Below the pieces are notes generated by a model. That model saw nothing but the letters and a program-made list of their open reading frames with translations, was not told the DNA's origin and made no database searches. DNA of 64,000 nucleotides from Ichthyophis bannanicus. Lineage: Eukaryota; Chordata; Amphibia; Gymnophiona; Ichthyophiidae. Below are positions 33,240 to 43,804 of the stretch, one piece after another (positions within the stretch are counted from its first letter, which is position 1; each line of letters starts with the position of its first letter). The translations under genes were made by a program, and so were the position numbers. The DNA lies in contig CM066033.1 of NCBI GenBank assembly GCA_033557465.1, positions 903,118,808 through 903,182,807 of the forward strand, read 5' to 3'.

Positions 33240-35114
33240 ATGGCTGCCAGCGGGTTTAAAAAGTGTGATCGCTGTACCAGACTCATGTCTCTTACCGACA
33301 CACATGACTGCTGCCTCCGTTGCCTCGGACCCAACCATGACTCGATGAGTTGTGGTCCGTGCAACAAAATGTCCTCGAAGGCATTGAGGAGTCGGCAGTC
33401 ATAAAAGGAACGAATCTTCTCTGACTCCGCATCCGGTCGGGCCCGGACCTCGTCAGAGGCTTCGACGTCTCGTGACTCCGGCCCCGAGCATCGTCGGAGT
33501 TCCTCTGAGCGGGGGTCTCCCGCCCGGGAACATCGTCGGAAGAAGAAACCCGCGAGGGCGTCGTCGAAGGACGCTCCTGGTCCCTCGAGGGCCAGGTCGC
33601 ATAGCCCCGTCAGCCACCCCGGGTCCTCGGAGGCGGAGAGGCCTTCGAAGCATCCTCGTCTCGAAGTGGAGTCGCCTGGACACGTGAGTACTGTAGTCCT
33701 CGGGGGCTGCTGGGTCTTCTGAGTTTGGTCTCAGATTGACGGCCTTGAAGTGCAGTATCGCTGCCTTCATGGACCAGCAGCGGGCACTGATGACCGGCCT
33801 CGCCAGTGCATCGGCCCCGACCACCGGGACGTCGACATCAAAGTCGACCCCGGAGGCCGAGCCGATCCTCGAGTCCATACGAGCTCGAGTCAGTCCTTGG
33901 CCGAGGTCTCCCTCGGCCTCCCGTTCGGGACCGAAGTCGTCGACGCCGGCCTCGGCGTCGGGGCAGAGGTCCTCGGCACTCGCCCGCACGGAGCCCTCGA
34001 TTCCTCCACGGAGGAGTCGGGCTGGGACACGGAGGAGGAGGAGTTACCTGGGTCTTTTCAGACTCGGTGCGTCCCCTCCGACTCGCCCGAGTCGGAGCCT
34101 CGGAGACGATCCCCCCCGGAGGATACCCGGTTCTCCGATTTCGTGAGGGACATGGCCAAGGCTTTGGCCTTCCCCGCGGATCCGGAGGAGGAGCCTCGAG
34201 CCGAAGAGCTCGAGGCCCTCCAGTATGACTCTCCCCCGAAGGAGGCCTTTACGGTACCGGTTCCTCCGATGCTGGAGCGGCTGCTCTTCCGCATGTGGGA
34301 GAGTCCGGCCTCGACGCCGGTGTTAAACTAGCGGGTCGATTCCATGTATCGAGTCCGTAAGAGCCCCGGGTTCCAAAAGGCACAACTACCGCACCATTCC
34401 ATGGTGGTGGAATCGGCCATGCATCGACTTAAGAGTCAAAAGATGCACTCCTCGGTGCCTCCGGGTAAGGAGGCCCGGAACCTGGATGCCCTCGGTAGGA
34501 AATGCTTCCAGGGCTCTATGCTTGCTTGCCGAGTCCAGACATACCAGCTATATATGGGCATGTATCTTCGAGACCTGGCAAAAGAAATTGCCGGGTTCTC
34601 TGCTGGTCTCTCCGAGGAACCTCTGCAGAGGTTCCAGGCCTTGTCCACTGGTATTCGAGAATGCTCGAAGTTTATTTCTCGAGCAGCCTATGATGGCTTC
34701 GAAACATCGGCTCGAGTAGCCGGAGCCGGCATCGGTGCTCACCGTCAGGCTTGGCTTCAGTCATCTGACCTCGAGCCATGGGTGCAGGACAAGTTGGTCG
34801 ATGTCCCCTGCAGAGGTGAAAACCTCTTTGGTAAGCCCATGGCTGAAAAGGCGGCAGAACTCGAGTCCGAGACTCTCACCAGGACTCGCCTATCCAGAAA
34901 GACCTCTGCCCCTTCACAGAAGAGAAAGGGCTTGGGGAAAAAGCCCTTTTACCCGAGGAAGGTGTCTGCCTATAAACAACACCACCCTCAATATCAAGCA
35001 TCAGCAGCTCCCCATCAGGGCCAGCAGGCTAAGGGACAGAGTAATGGGTCCCGTAGGCAGAAGGCCCCCAAGCCCACTACACAGGCCCCTGCTCAGCAGG
35101 GTGGGGGTTTTTGA
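33240..35114 (+). pseudogene. DIRS family B gag, N-terminal stop and frameshifts, long open C-terminal part
   Basis: ATG at 33240 opens MAASGFKKCDRC, followed by the complete zinc-binding pattern ending in CLRCLGPNHDSMSC. A stop at 33402-33404 ends this frame. The middle (to about 34330) reads in other frames and is rich in Ser, Arg and TCG/CGA codons. 34344-35114 is open for 256 residues: GFQKAQLPHHSMVVESAM, QLYMGMYLRDLAKE, GIGAHRQAWLQSSDLEPWVQ, and a Lys/Gln-rich tail ending QAPAQQGGGF. It overlaps the RT frame by up to 380 bases. Confidence 0.85.
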
Positions 35115-37026
35115 CTATGCCGGCATAGCCTCTCCCCCTCCGCGGCCTTCGCTCAACACGGGGGGCCGGCTGATCCACTTTTGCCCACAGGTGGTCAGCC
35201 ATAACATCCGATTCCTGGGTGCTGCAGGTGGTTCAAAAGGGCTACCTCTTACACTTTCACCAGGTGCCTCCCCCTACTTTCCAGGGGAGCCTCCAAGACC
35301 CCCTCTGCACAGGGACTTACTCCTTCAGGAGCTGCAAAGTCTGCTTCAGGAACAGGCTGTGGAGCCAGTGCCCCAACACCTGTGGGGTCACGGGTTTTAC
35401 TCGAGGTACTTCCTGATACCAAAAAGAACAGGAGGCCTCAGACCCATCCTGGACTTACGCAACCTCAACAAGTTCCTGCAGTGGGAAAAGTTCAAGATGC
35501 TTACCCTTGGAATCCTACTGCCCTACCTCCAGCAGGGAGATTGGCTATGCTCCTTGGATCTAAAGGATGCTTATACTCACATCCTTATTCATCCGGACCA
35601 CCGACAATATCTAAGATTTGTGGTGGCAGGGAATCATTATCAGTACCGCGTACTGCCCTTTGGCCTCTCCTCTGCTCCCAGGGTGTTCACGAAATGCCAG
35701 GCAGTGGTGGCAGCCTTCCTGAGGCTTCAAGGCCTCTTCGTCTTCCCCTACCTGGACGACTGGCTCATCCGGGCACAGTCTTCCCTAGAGGTCACTCAGG
35801 CCACTCAAAGCACAGTGGCCCTGCTTCAGCACTTGGGCTTCGTCATAAACTTCGAAAAGTCCACTTTGCTCCCCTCTCAGGATCTCGACTTCATAGGAGC
35901 ACGGCTGGACACTCTGCAGGCTCGTGCCTTCTTGCCTCTGGAATGGGCCAACAGGCTCATAGCTCTGGCCGGCAGGTTCCACAGCGCGTCACCAGTCTCT
36001 GCCAGACAATTCCTGCAACTGCTCGGTCATATGGCCTCCACGGTCCATGTCACTCCGAATGCCCGTCTACATATGAGACCTGCTCAGTGGAGCCTTCGCA
36101 CTCAATGGCATCAGGCCACAGGGAGACTGACGGACTTAATACAGATCTCCGACCGCCTGGTCTCCTCTCTGCAATGGTGGCTTCACCTGCCCAATCTGGT
36201 ACTCGGCATGACCTTTCAGTCTCCTCCACCTTCCCAAGTGCTAACGTCAGATGCCTCTCTCCTGGGATGGGGAGCGCATTGCCAGGGAACATGCACTCAA
36301 GGCCTTTGGACACCTTGGGAGGCTGCTCAGCAGATAAACTTCCTGGAGCTGCGGGCGATCCGCCTAGCTCTGCGGACCTTCTCTCACCTCACTTCTCGTC
36401 GGTCTGTGCTGGTACAGACGGACAATCAGGTTGCCATGTTCTACGTGAACAAACAGGGGGGCACGGGCTCCCTCCTTCTATGTCAGGAGGCTCGGAGACT
36501 GTGCTCTTGGGCAGTCGACCACGACATCCTCCTCAAGGCTGTTTACCTGCCCGGGCAGGAAAATTGCCTGGCCGACAAACTGAGCCGTATTCTGCAGCCG
36601 CACGAATGGAGGTTGAACCCCGTAGTTGTCCAGCGGATCTTCCGCCGGTGGGGCCTCCCCACCGTGGATCTCTTTGCCAGTCCTCTCAACCAGCAACTTC
36701 CCAGGTTCTGCTCCCGGCACCCGCATCCTCTCAGAGTAGCGCCGGATGCTTTCCTCATCTCGTGGTCCACGGGCCTACTGTATGCCTTTCCTCCCTCGCC
36801 ACTTGTGTCCCGGACGCTGTTCAAAGTTGTCCAGGACAGGGCCTCCGTGATCCTGGTGGCGCCCAGGTGGCCGAGACAACCCTGGTTCCCTCTACTCCTA
36901 CAGCTAGCGGTGGACACCCCTCTTCCTCTGGGGTTTCTGCCTGATCTCCTGACCCAGGATCAGGGTACTCTCCTGCACCCCAACCTCCGGGCCCTTCATC
37001 TGATGGCCTGGCTGCTGAAAGGGTAG
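34735..37026 (+). CDS. DIRS family B reverse transcriptase - RNase H - methyltransferase-like protein, open frame
   Basis: Copies element RNA into DNA. The frame is open for 763 residues; family similarity starts only about 130 residues in (HFCPQVVSHNIRFLG), so the true start is unclear and translation may depend on the overlapping gag frame. RT motifs: GFYSRYFLIPKRTGGLRPIL, CSLDLKDAYTHILIHP, HYQYRVLPFGLSSAPRVF and catalytic FPYLDDWLIR. RNase H motifs: TSDASLLGWGAH, FLELRAIRLAL, QTDNQVAMFYVNKQGGTGS and LADKLSRI, covering the expected acidic residues. The tail RWGLPTVDLFASPLNQQLP to VILVAPRWPRQPWFPLL is the DIRS methyltransferase-like region. I see no stop in this region. Confidence 0.9.
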   Translation: MLTVRLGFSHLTSSHGCRTSWSMSPAEVKTSLVSPWLKRRQNSSPRLSPGLAYPERPLPLHRRERAWGKSPFTRGRCLPINNTTLNIKHQQLPIRASRLRDRVMGPVGRRPPSPLHRPLLSRVGVFDYAGIASPPPRPSLNTGGRLIHFCPQVVSHNIRFLGAAGGSKGLPLTLSPGASPYFPGEPPRPPLHRDLLLQELQSLLQEQAVEPVPQHLWGHGFYSRYFLIPKRTGGLRPILDLRNLNKFLQWEKFKMLTLGILLPYLQQGDWLCSLDLKDAYTHILIHPDHRQYLRFVVAGNHYQYRVLPFGLSSAPRVFTKCQAVVAAFLRLQGLFVFPYLDDWLIRAQSSLEVTQATQSTVALLQHLGFVINFEKSTLLPSQDLDFIGARLDTLQARAFLPLEWANRLIALAGRFHSASPVSARQFLQLLGHMASTVHVTPNARLHMRPAQWSLRTQWHQATGRLTDLIQISDRLVSSLQWWLHLPNLVLGMTFQSPPPSQVLTSDASLLGWGAHCQGTCTQGLWTPWEAAQQINFLELRAIRLALRTFSHLTSRRSVLVQTDNQVAMFYVNKQGGTGSLLLCQEARRLCSWAVDHDILLKAVYLPGQENCLADKLSRILQPHEWRLNPVVVQRIFRRWGLPTVDLFASPLNQQLPRFCSRHPHPLRVAPDAFLISWSTGLLYAFPPSPLVSRTLFKVVQDRASVILVAPRWPRQPWFPLLLQLAVDTPLPLGFLPDLLTQDQGTLLHPNLRALHLMAWLLKG

Positions 37027-38060
37027 TCCTAGCTCCGCTCCTGCTTCCTCCGGAGGTGGAAGCTGTCGTCCTGGCGTCTCAGCGACCTTCCACCCGGAAA
37101 TCTTACGCCCTTAAATGGCGTCGCTTCTCGGTCTGGTGTTCTCAGCGCTCTGAGGACCCCTTCGCCTGCTTAGTATCGGTGGTACTGCAGTATTTGCTTC
37201 ACCTCTCCGATCTGGGCCTCAAATCCACCTCTGTCAGGGTCCACCTCAGTGCTCTCTCTGCACATCATTCGCCGGTGGAGGGCCAGCCTCTTTCCTCGCA
37301 CCCCTTGGTGGCGCGTTTTCTCAGGGGTCGTCTTCTGCTTAAGCCTCCGTTGCGCCCTCCAGCTCCTGACTGGGATCTCAATGTGGTCTTGCAAAGGCTT
37401 ACCTGTCCGCCTTTTGAGCCCATGGCTACCTGCCCTCTTGGTTTCCTCTCCTGGAAAACTCTCTTCTTGGTAGCCCTTACCGCCGCTAGGCGTGTTAGTG
37501 AACTACAGGCCCTAGTGTCGGAGCCCCCATACACTAGGTTCTACAAGAATAGGGTAGTCTTACGGACTCACCCTAAGTTTCTTCCAAAGGTGGTCTCCAC
37601 TTTTCACATCAATCAAGAGGTGGTTCTTCCGACTTTCATTCCCAGGCCGCATACCAGCCGAGCTGAAACTGTTCTGCATACCCTGGACTGTAGAAGAGCC
37701 TTATCCTATCTTGACCGTACGCGAGAGCATAGGAAAACTGTCCAGCTTTTTGTATCTTTTGACCCCAATCTGTTGGGGGTACCTGTCTCTAAGCGTACTT
37801 TGTCCATCTGGGTAGCTGACTGTATCGCCTGGGCTTATGGGGCAGCCAGCCTCTCCTTAGAGAGTCGAGTCACGGCTCACCGTGTCAGGGCGAAGTCTGA
37901 GTCAGTGGCTCATCTCCGCTCTGTTCCGTTGGCAGACATCTGCCGGGCCGCTACTTGGTCTTCAAGCCAGACGTTTGCGGCTCATTACTGCCTGGAGAGG
38001 GAGTCCCGCAGGGACAGTGCTTTCGGACAGGCAGTCCTCCACAATCTCTTTGAGGTCTAG
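36945..38060 (+). CDS. DIRS family B tyrosine recombinase, open frame
   Basis: Catalyses integration of the circular element. The frame is open from just after a stop at 36942-36944; an ATG at 37056 gives 334 residues, but the reading frame already overlaps the end of the RT frame, so the start is uncertain. The DNA-binding N-terminal part has SQRPSTRKSYALKWRRFSVW and LQYLLHLSDLGLKSTSVRVH. Catalytic residues are present: Arg in TAARRVSELQAL, HxxR in TAHRVRAKS, and Tyr in AAHYCLERES. It ends HNLFEV, stop at 38058-38060. This is the only recombinase in the window that is both open and complete for these residues. Confidence 0.9.
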   Translation, partial: SPDPGSGYSPAPQPPGPSSDGLAAERVVLAPLLLPPEVEAVVLASQRPSTRKSYALKWRRFSVWCSQRSEDPFACLVSVVLQYLLHLSDLGLKSTSVRVHLSALSAHHSPVEGQPLSSHPLVARFLRGRLLLKPPLRPPAPDWDLNVVLQRLTCPPFEPMATCPLGFLSWKTLFLVALTAARRVSELQALVSEPPYTRFYKNRVVLRTHPKFLPKVVSTFHINQEVVLPTFIPRPHTSRAETVLHTLDCRRALSYLDRTREHRKTVQLFVSFDPNLLGVPVSKRTLSIWVADCIAWAYGAASLSLESRVTAHRVRAKSESVAHLRSVPLADICRAATWSSSQTFAAHYCLERESRRDSAFGQAVLHNLFEV

Positions 38061-38197
38061 GCAACTCCTACCCTCCGGCCCTGGTGTTGGGCTACCGGCC
38101 GGATTTGTATTCAGAGAAGATTCCTTCCTTCTGTACTGTTGAGCTTGAGGAAGCCCATTTTTCGGCTTGAGGTCTCCGGTAGCCTTAAGCTCGGGAG

Positions 38198-38296
38198 TCC
38201 CATAAGTGAGGACTGACTTCCTGCTTGGTCCTGGAGAAAGAGTAGTTACTCACCTGTAACAGGTGTTCTCCAGGAGCAGCAGGAATCAGTCCTCAC
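38198..38296. repeat. DIRS internal complementary region, copy B1
   Basis: cctgcttggtcctggaga (to 38237) is the complement of the left end. aagagtagttactcacctgt and on is the complement of the right end. The implied circle joint is actactctt/tctccagg. Confidence 0.92.
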
Positions 38297-38386
38297 TACC
38301 CTCCCTCCTCCCCTTGGAGTTGCAGTCATTCTTATTACATGTTTTTGCTAACTTTTTTTGCTGTCTTTTCGCTATGTCATCTGACT

Positions 38387-38561
38387 GAGCAAGATGGCAC
38401 CCTTGAGCGGGAAGGGGACCACGCTGCAATTCCCAAAGGCTTTCTTCGAAAGCTGGGGAAAATTGCTCCGCGAGGGCTCCGTCGGCGCCAACGTCACCCA
38501 TAAGTGAGGATTGATTCCTGCTGCTCCTGGAGAACACCTGTTACAGGTGAGTAACTACTCT
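38387..38561. repeat. DIRS right inverted terminal repeat, copy B1
   Basis: Mirror of 32838-33003, ending acaggtgagtaactactct. Confidence 0.92.
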
Positions 38562-38691
38562 TTCTGTAGATGGGCATGTTTCTGAAGGATATCACCAGAG
38601 ATCTGGAGACTTTCACCCCCATGCTTACTGAAGATAAGCAGAGTGCATTCCCAACACTCATCAAACAGGGTCAGAACTCTTCTTAATTTAA

Positions 38692-39945
38692 AAAAAAAAG
38701 TTAGTTGCATATTCTTTATCTTTTGTTTGTATAGCTACTTGTTGTACAAATAAAGTAACAAAGAAAATAAATATCAAAATACAATCCAATAAGAACGCTC
38801 AAGTCTACATCAAGGAGAACATCCTAAGCCTGCACTGCCTAAAGCATACATTGTTAGACCCCCTTTTACTCGATCCCATCTCACTGACTTGCATTTGGAG
38901 ATGTTTCTTATAGATAAATGATAAACATCTGTAAAAAACATATTTAGAATCAGAATATAAAATCGCACACTTAAAAAGAAGTAAAAAGAAGCTTCAGAAA
39001 GGTCCACCAATAGCTAAAACTCAGAAGTGGAAAACATTAACCCTTCTCTCATGTACTTCAGAAGTTCCAGTGGGGAAAGCAAGCAAACTAAAGGAAAATT
39101 TAAAAACCTCAAATTCCTAGCCCTAGCCTTATTTTCCAACATTTCTATCTTTGTATGCAATTAAAAAACCTATCCTTAGCAAAAATATAATATACTGAGT
39201 ACCAAACACCGAGCTCTCCAACTTGGAGACCCTACCCGCCAATCCAGAAAGCCGAGACTCGATGCAGAGCTTGTAAAGTCCCTTGTGGAAAAGTGCACAG
39301 TTGAGTCAACATCCTCTTCAACACTCTTTCCATTCAGGAGACAACTAACCAAACATCTCTTAAAGAAATAGCCACTCCAGTTCTGACAAAGCAGGCATGG
39401 ATACGGGGATCGGGAGGGGAATAGAAAAAGGCAATACAGATTCAGCAGACTCGCAAAGTAGCAGGGTAGATGAAGCAGGTGGTGCAGATACAAAGTTAGC
39501 TTCTAAACTTAGATTTATCTGCATTCAGAACACTGTTAACAGTGGGTTGGGGGAGGGGTTCATAACCCTAGACTTAACGAGGCTTCCACAGGTGAAGAAC
39601 CTTCCCTAGTCAATGGTAAAGTTGGTTTAATCATAGCAGTGCTCATGACATGCATGTCCATCTGTCCTTGAACAGCTACTACCTTCGGCTTCGTTTTTGC
39701 TTTGTTTCTCCAAAATCACCTCTAACCAGGGAAAATTATCTCCTAAGGGGCAGGACAAGCCCCTTGGTTCATACCCCTTAGGACACGCACATACGGCCAT
39801 GCACCCATGGCTCAAGCTGGATATTAACCCCGATCACAGGGGGGAGGAGCTGTGACGTACCTGCAGCACAGGTGGTGTAGAAACGCCGTTGAACAGCTCT
39901 AACTCAGGGCAAGCAAACCCTCCGATCTCTCCACCAGAACACTTC
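38692..39945 (-). mobile_element. LINE-like fragment inserted in gag of copy A4 (possibly L1-related)
   Basis: Host gag is continuous when this block is removed. Similar flanks (cagaactcttct on the left, cagaacacttct on the right) look like a 12-14 bp target duplication with one change. On the minus strand, decayed pieces such as MREGLMFSTSELLAIGGPF weakly resemble the L1/Tx1 ORF1 region. No clear poly(A) at the expected end. The class is uncertain. Confidence 0.45.
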
Positions 39946-40559
39946 TAAGTTTCTTACCAGGGCCTCTTTTGATGCCTTTGAATCAACAAATAGGACTTCA
40001 GCAGTCTGCATTGTGGCTCACAGAATGGCTGGTTACAGGTATCAGATCTCGAGCAATGAGTCCAGGATAAACTGGCCTATATCCTATGTCCTGGATAAAA
40101 CCTTTTTTGGCAAGGATTGGAGGGAAAAAGCAGTGGAGATTGAGACATATGATCTCACCCTAAAACGTCTTTCCAGGAAAACAGCTAACCCATCTAAGAG
40201 GAAAGCTCTTCCCAAGAAATCTTTTTATTCTAAAAAGGAGATCTATCCTTCTTACCCGCCTTCTGCTGCCTATCACCTCAACATCTTCAGCAGAAACAGC
40301 AGAGCCCTCCCCAACCCAAGGCTCCTAAGCTTCAACCAGCTGCACAGCTACAACCTGCGCCTGTTTTTTGATTCCTTCCTAGAGAGCATTGCCAATCTGC
40401 CCCTGGAGGGTCCTTTGCTCCTCCACCTGGTTGGCAGAGTGTCTCTGCCCACAGGTGGGCACCTCATAGCATCAGAGCAGTGGACACATCAGATTGTTCA
40501 AAGGAGTTATCAGCTTCACTAAGAAACCTTACCCCCCACTAGCTTCACAGGGGATTATC

Positions 40560-41850
40560 TCATGCAATCCCTTCAAAGCACTTTCTTAAAAGAAGAGGTG
40601 ACCGCTCTGTTTTCCCAGGGTGCCATAGAAAGAGTTCCTTCTCCCCAAGAAAGGATGTGCTTCTACTCTCCATGTTTTCTCATTCCAAACAAAACAGGAG
40701 GATTCAGGCCCATTTTGGATCTGAGACCTAAGCAGGTCTGAGAAAATTTAAAATGATTTCTCTAGGAACTCTTCTGTCATATCTCCAAAAACACGATGGG
40801 CTATGTTCTCTAGACCTAAAAGAGGCATACAGACATTTACTGATCCATCCCTTGCACAGACAGTATCTGCACTTCATGTTTCAAGGAAACCATTATCAAT
40901 ACCAGGTTCTCCCCTTTGGTGTAGCTCTGCCCCAAGAGTCTTAACAAAATACATGGCAGTAGTCACTGCCTATCTACGTACCTTGGATATTCATCTTCCC
41001 TTATTTAGACGATTGGCTGATCAAGGGAGACTCACCTCAGTAAATAACTCTCCCTTCATCGCACGCAATGCTCCAACACCTGGAATTTGTCATAAACTTC
41101 CCAAAGTCCCACCTCGCTCCAACCCAAAGTCTGGAGTTCATCGGAGTGCTCTTACACTCAACAGGCCTGAGCTTTCCTCTCACAGGACTGCTGTGCTTGA
41201 CTCATCGAGCTGGGAAAAGGGGTACAACAGCAAAACCGAGTAACAGCTCAAGAGATGCTATGACTATTAAGACACATATACTCCACGGTCCATGCCATCC
41301 CCTACACTCAATTACACATGCAACAAGCACAGTGGACTCTGTCTTCCAAATGGACGCAAGCGAAGGGTTGACTCAGACAAGATCCACATCTCCCCTCAAC
41401 TGATCAAGTCCCTTCAGTGGTAGTGTTTCTTACAGAACCTATTCATCACCTTTTCAGATGCCTCCACCTCAAAGCACCCTGATGGTGTATGCTTCCAAGC
41501 TGGGTTGGGGAGCACATCTAAACAACCTGACCACACAGGGACTGTGGACACAACAGAAATCTGCCCTGCAGATCAACCTGCTAGAACTACAGGCACTGAC
41601 AAATGCTCTTTAGGTTTTTCAACCCCACCTTTCAGGGCAACCTGTTCTAGTCAGGACGGACAACCAAGTTGGCATGTTCTACATGAACAAATGGGGGAAC
41701 GGGGTCCTTTGCCATCTCCCACCGCATTCACCACAGAATGATGTACCTCCTGGGCGAACTCAATGTCCATGCGGACAAGTTAAACCATATCCTTCGTCCA
41801 TATGAATGGACCTTGCATCGGGAGACAGCTGCTCAGAAGCACAACCTAAT
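40560..41850 (+). pseudogene. DIRS RT - RNase H remnant (copy A4)
   Basis: RT pieces: LIPNKTGGFRPILDL near 40680, LCSLDLKEAYRHLLIHPLHR at 40800-40860 and HYQYQVLPFGVAL. The YxDD region reads LFRRLADQG in one frame and ends in DDWLI in another (40985-41025), so a frameshift hits the catalytic box. RNase H pieces: MVYASKLGWGAHL near 41480, DNQVGMFYMNKWGN near 41660 and HADKLNHILRPYEW near 41770-41810. The end of the gene is cut by insertions from about 41851 and resumes at about 50889. Confidence 0.8.
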
Positions 41851-42227
41851 TAGTACATTCCTTTGTTTCTTTGTTCTTACTGTATTTAAGCCCACTGTGA
41901 GCATTGTAATGTCAGACTATTAGAATGACTAACAAAACAATGTCTCTCCATCCTAGTATTCTCACCAAATAAAGACTTATTTCTTATTTCAGATCCACAA
42001 TTTTGAGGGGGCATCTAGATCCTAAGTGCTCCAACCCATTAGACTACTGCCATATTGGGAAATCTGTGTTTGTGAATTCCCATTTAAGGCTTAGATGCTC
42101 CTTCAAGGGGTCAGGAGTAGGCCCACACTGGCTGACTACAGGAACCGGACTTAAAGTATACATCAGCATAAGTCTTTTCTCAGTGTGCTTACTGTTGCAT
42201 GAATTGTCTTGTAAGTCTGGTTACTCA
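41851..42227. other. Unclassified insertion between DIRS and CR1
   Basis: About 380 bases not matching DIRS or the CR1 that follows. It contains aataaagacttatttcttat near 41972. It could be a SINE or LINE tail; no tRNA boxes were found. Confidence 0.35.
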
Positions 42228-43722
42228 TAAGAACATAAGATGCCATTCTGAGTCAGACCCAGGTCATTCAAGCCCAGTATCCTGTTCCAACAGTGGCCAA
42301 TCCAGGTCACAAGTACCTAGCAATTTCCCAAAGAGAGACACAGGTTCTCCAAAATGCTTATCCCAGGGCAAACTATGGATTTCCTGGGTCCTCTTTAATA
42401 ATTGTCTATGGACCTTTCCTCCAGGAACTTGTCCAAACCTTCTTTAAACCCAGCTACACTAACAGCTTTTACTACATCCTCCATTAATGAATTCCAGAGT
42501 TTGATTACGTGTTGAGTGAAACAATGTTTTCTCTTATTAGAGTTTTAAACGGTTCACACTGTAGCTTCATTGCATGTCCCCAAGTATTTCTATATTTTGA
42601 TGGTGTAAACAATCTGCCTACACTTACCCGTTCCACTCCATTCATTAATTAATAGACCTCTATCATATCTCCCCTCAGCAGTCTGTTTTCCAGGTTGAAG
42701 AGCCCTAACCTTTTAAGCCTCTCCTCATAGGGGTATCCTTCCAAACCCTTTACCATTTTGGTGGCTCTTCTCTGTACCTTTTCTAATTCTGCTATATCCT
42801 TTTTAAGATACAGCAACCAAAATTGCACACAATATTCAAGGTGTGGCCACACCATGAAATGATAGAAGCATTATAATTTCCTTTGTTTTATTCTCCATTC
42901 CTTTCCTTATGGTTCCTAGCATTCAATTGGCTGCCGCTGCACGCTGGGCAGAGGGTTTCAATGTGTTATCCATAATGATGCCTAAATCTTTTTCCTGGGT
43001 GGTGGTTCCTAATGTTGGAACCTTGCATCATATAACCATAGTTGGGTTGTTCTTTCCTAGCTGCATAACTTTGCACATTAAATTTCATCTTCCATTTGAC
43101 TGTTCAGTCTGCCAATTTATCAAGATCCTCTTGCAATTTTTCACATGCCTCTTGGGTTTTTACTTCGTCATTTTTATTGAGTTTTCAAAATAAAGCATTA
43201 CAGAAACATTGTCAAATATCTAATAACATCAAATATATCGAACAGCCAAACATCAAAACATCTTAGCAACTTGACGTCCTGCAGGGCCCAACTGGGACCC
43301 AGTACCACTTACAAAATAACAGCCCCGTCTCTCCTGGCAGGTACTCTGCCGAGAGGCCTGCCTACCCCTACCTTAGAGTGACAGTTTTGTAGGCAGACAG
43401 AATGCATTACCACAAGAAAACGCATGTTAATATATCCCCCTAACAAAACAACAGTACTAAGTACATTCCAGTACTAGCGTAGGTCAATGGGAGGATCCAC
43501 AGGGTACCGCCGCCCTTGGCAATGGATACTGGTCAGCCATGTCACTCTGCAGTAGGATTCTCTCCTCAGTCTAGGGCCCCATGGACCCACACTCACAGGA
43601 AGAACTGCCAAGTGCGCATAGTATGACAGAGTATCAACTAAACAGTGTCTGGAGTCATGTATTATAACCTGCTACATTTAAGGACCCATGCCCAGTATCC
43701 TAATAAACAGCCCCTCATCCAA

Positions 43723-43804
43723 ACCCCCCCCCCCCGACTCCCCTTGACCTCCCCTCCCCCACCCCTCCCCGCCAACCCCCCTTCTCGGCCCCCCCCCCCT
43801 CCCA
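43723..43804 (-). other. G-rich tract in the L1 3' UTR
   Basis: The plus strand is nearly pure C runs; on the L1 sense strand these are repeated G runs of 4-10, able in principle to form G-quadruplexes. Mammalian L1 3' UTRs carry a comparable polypurine tract. Confidence 0.7.

Larger units (their letters stand above)
32838..38561 (+). mobile_element. DIRS family B copy 1, complete and the least decayed
   Basis: A 5.7 kb element inserted in gag of copy A4. It has both inverted repeats, an ICR, a broken gag, an open RT-RNase H frame and an open recombinase frame. The host sequence is continuous across it (tcttacattct to gtagatgggcatg), with ttct present on both sides (32838-32841 and 38562-38565). 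CpG-rich coding sequence suggests a young insertion. Confidence 0.92.
31445..40520 (+). pseudogene. DIRS gag (copy A4), in three pieces
   Basis: Piece 1 (31445-32838) starts MEKRISGFKKCTKCAD, keeps the first Cys pair, then has a stop in place of the first knuckle Cys. It continues with FQDFIHDMAAGLAITIA near 32430 and ends at SYIL, where the family B copy is inserted. Piece 2 (38566-38691) continues MGMFLKDITRDLETF. Piece 3 (39946-40520) has SKFLTRASFDAFES, FGKDWREKAVEIE and the Lys-rich tail KRKALPKKSFYSKK. Confidence 0.8.

Noticed and set aside
33453..33989. 178-residue minus-strand open frame in the B1 gag region.
   Set aside because: Arises from the CpG-rich composition of gag read in reverse. 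No motif.
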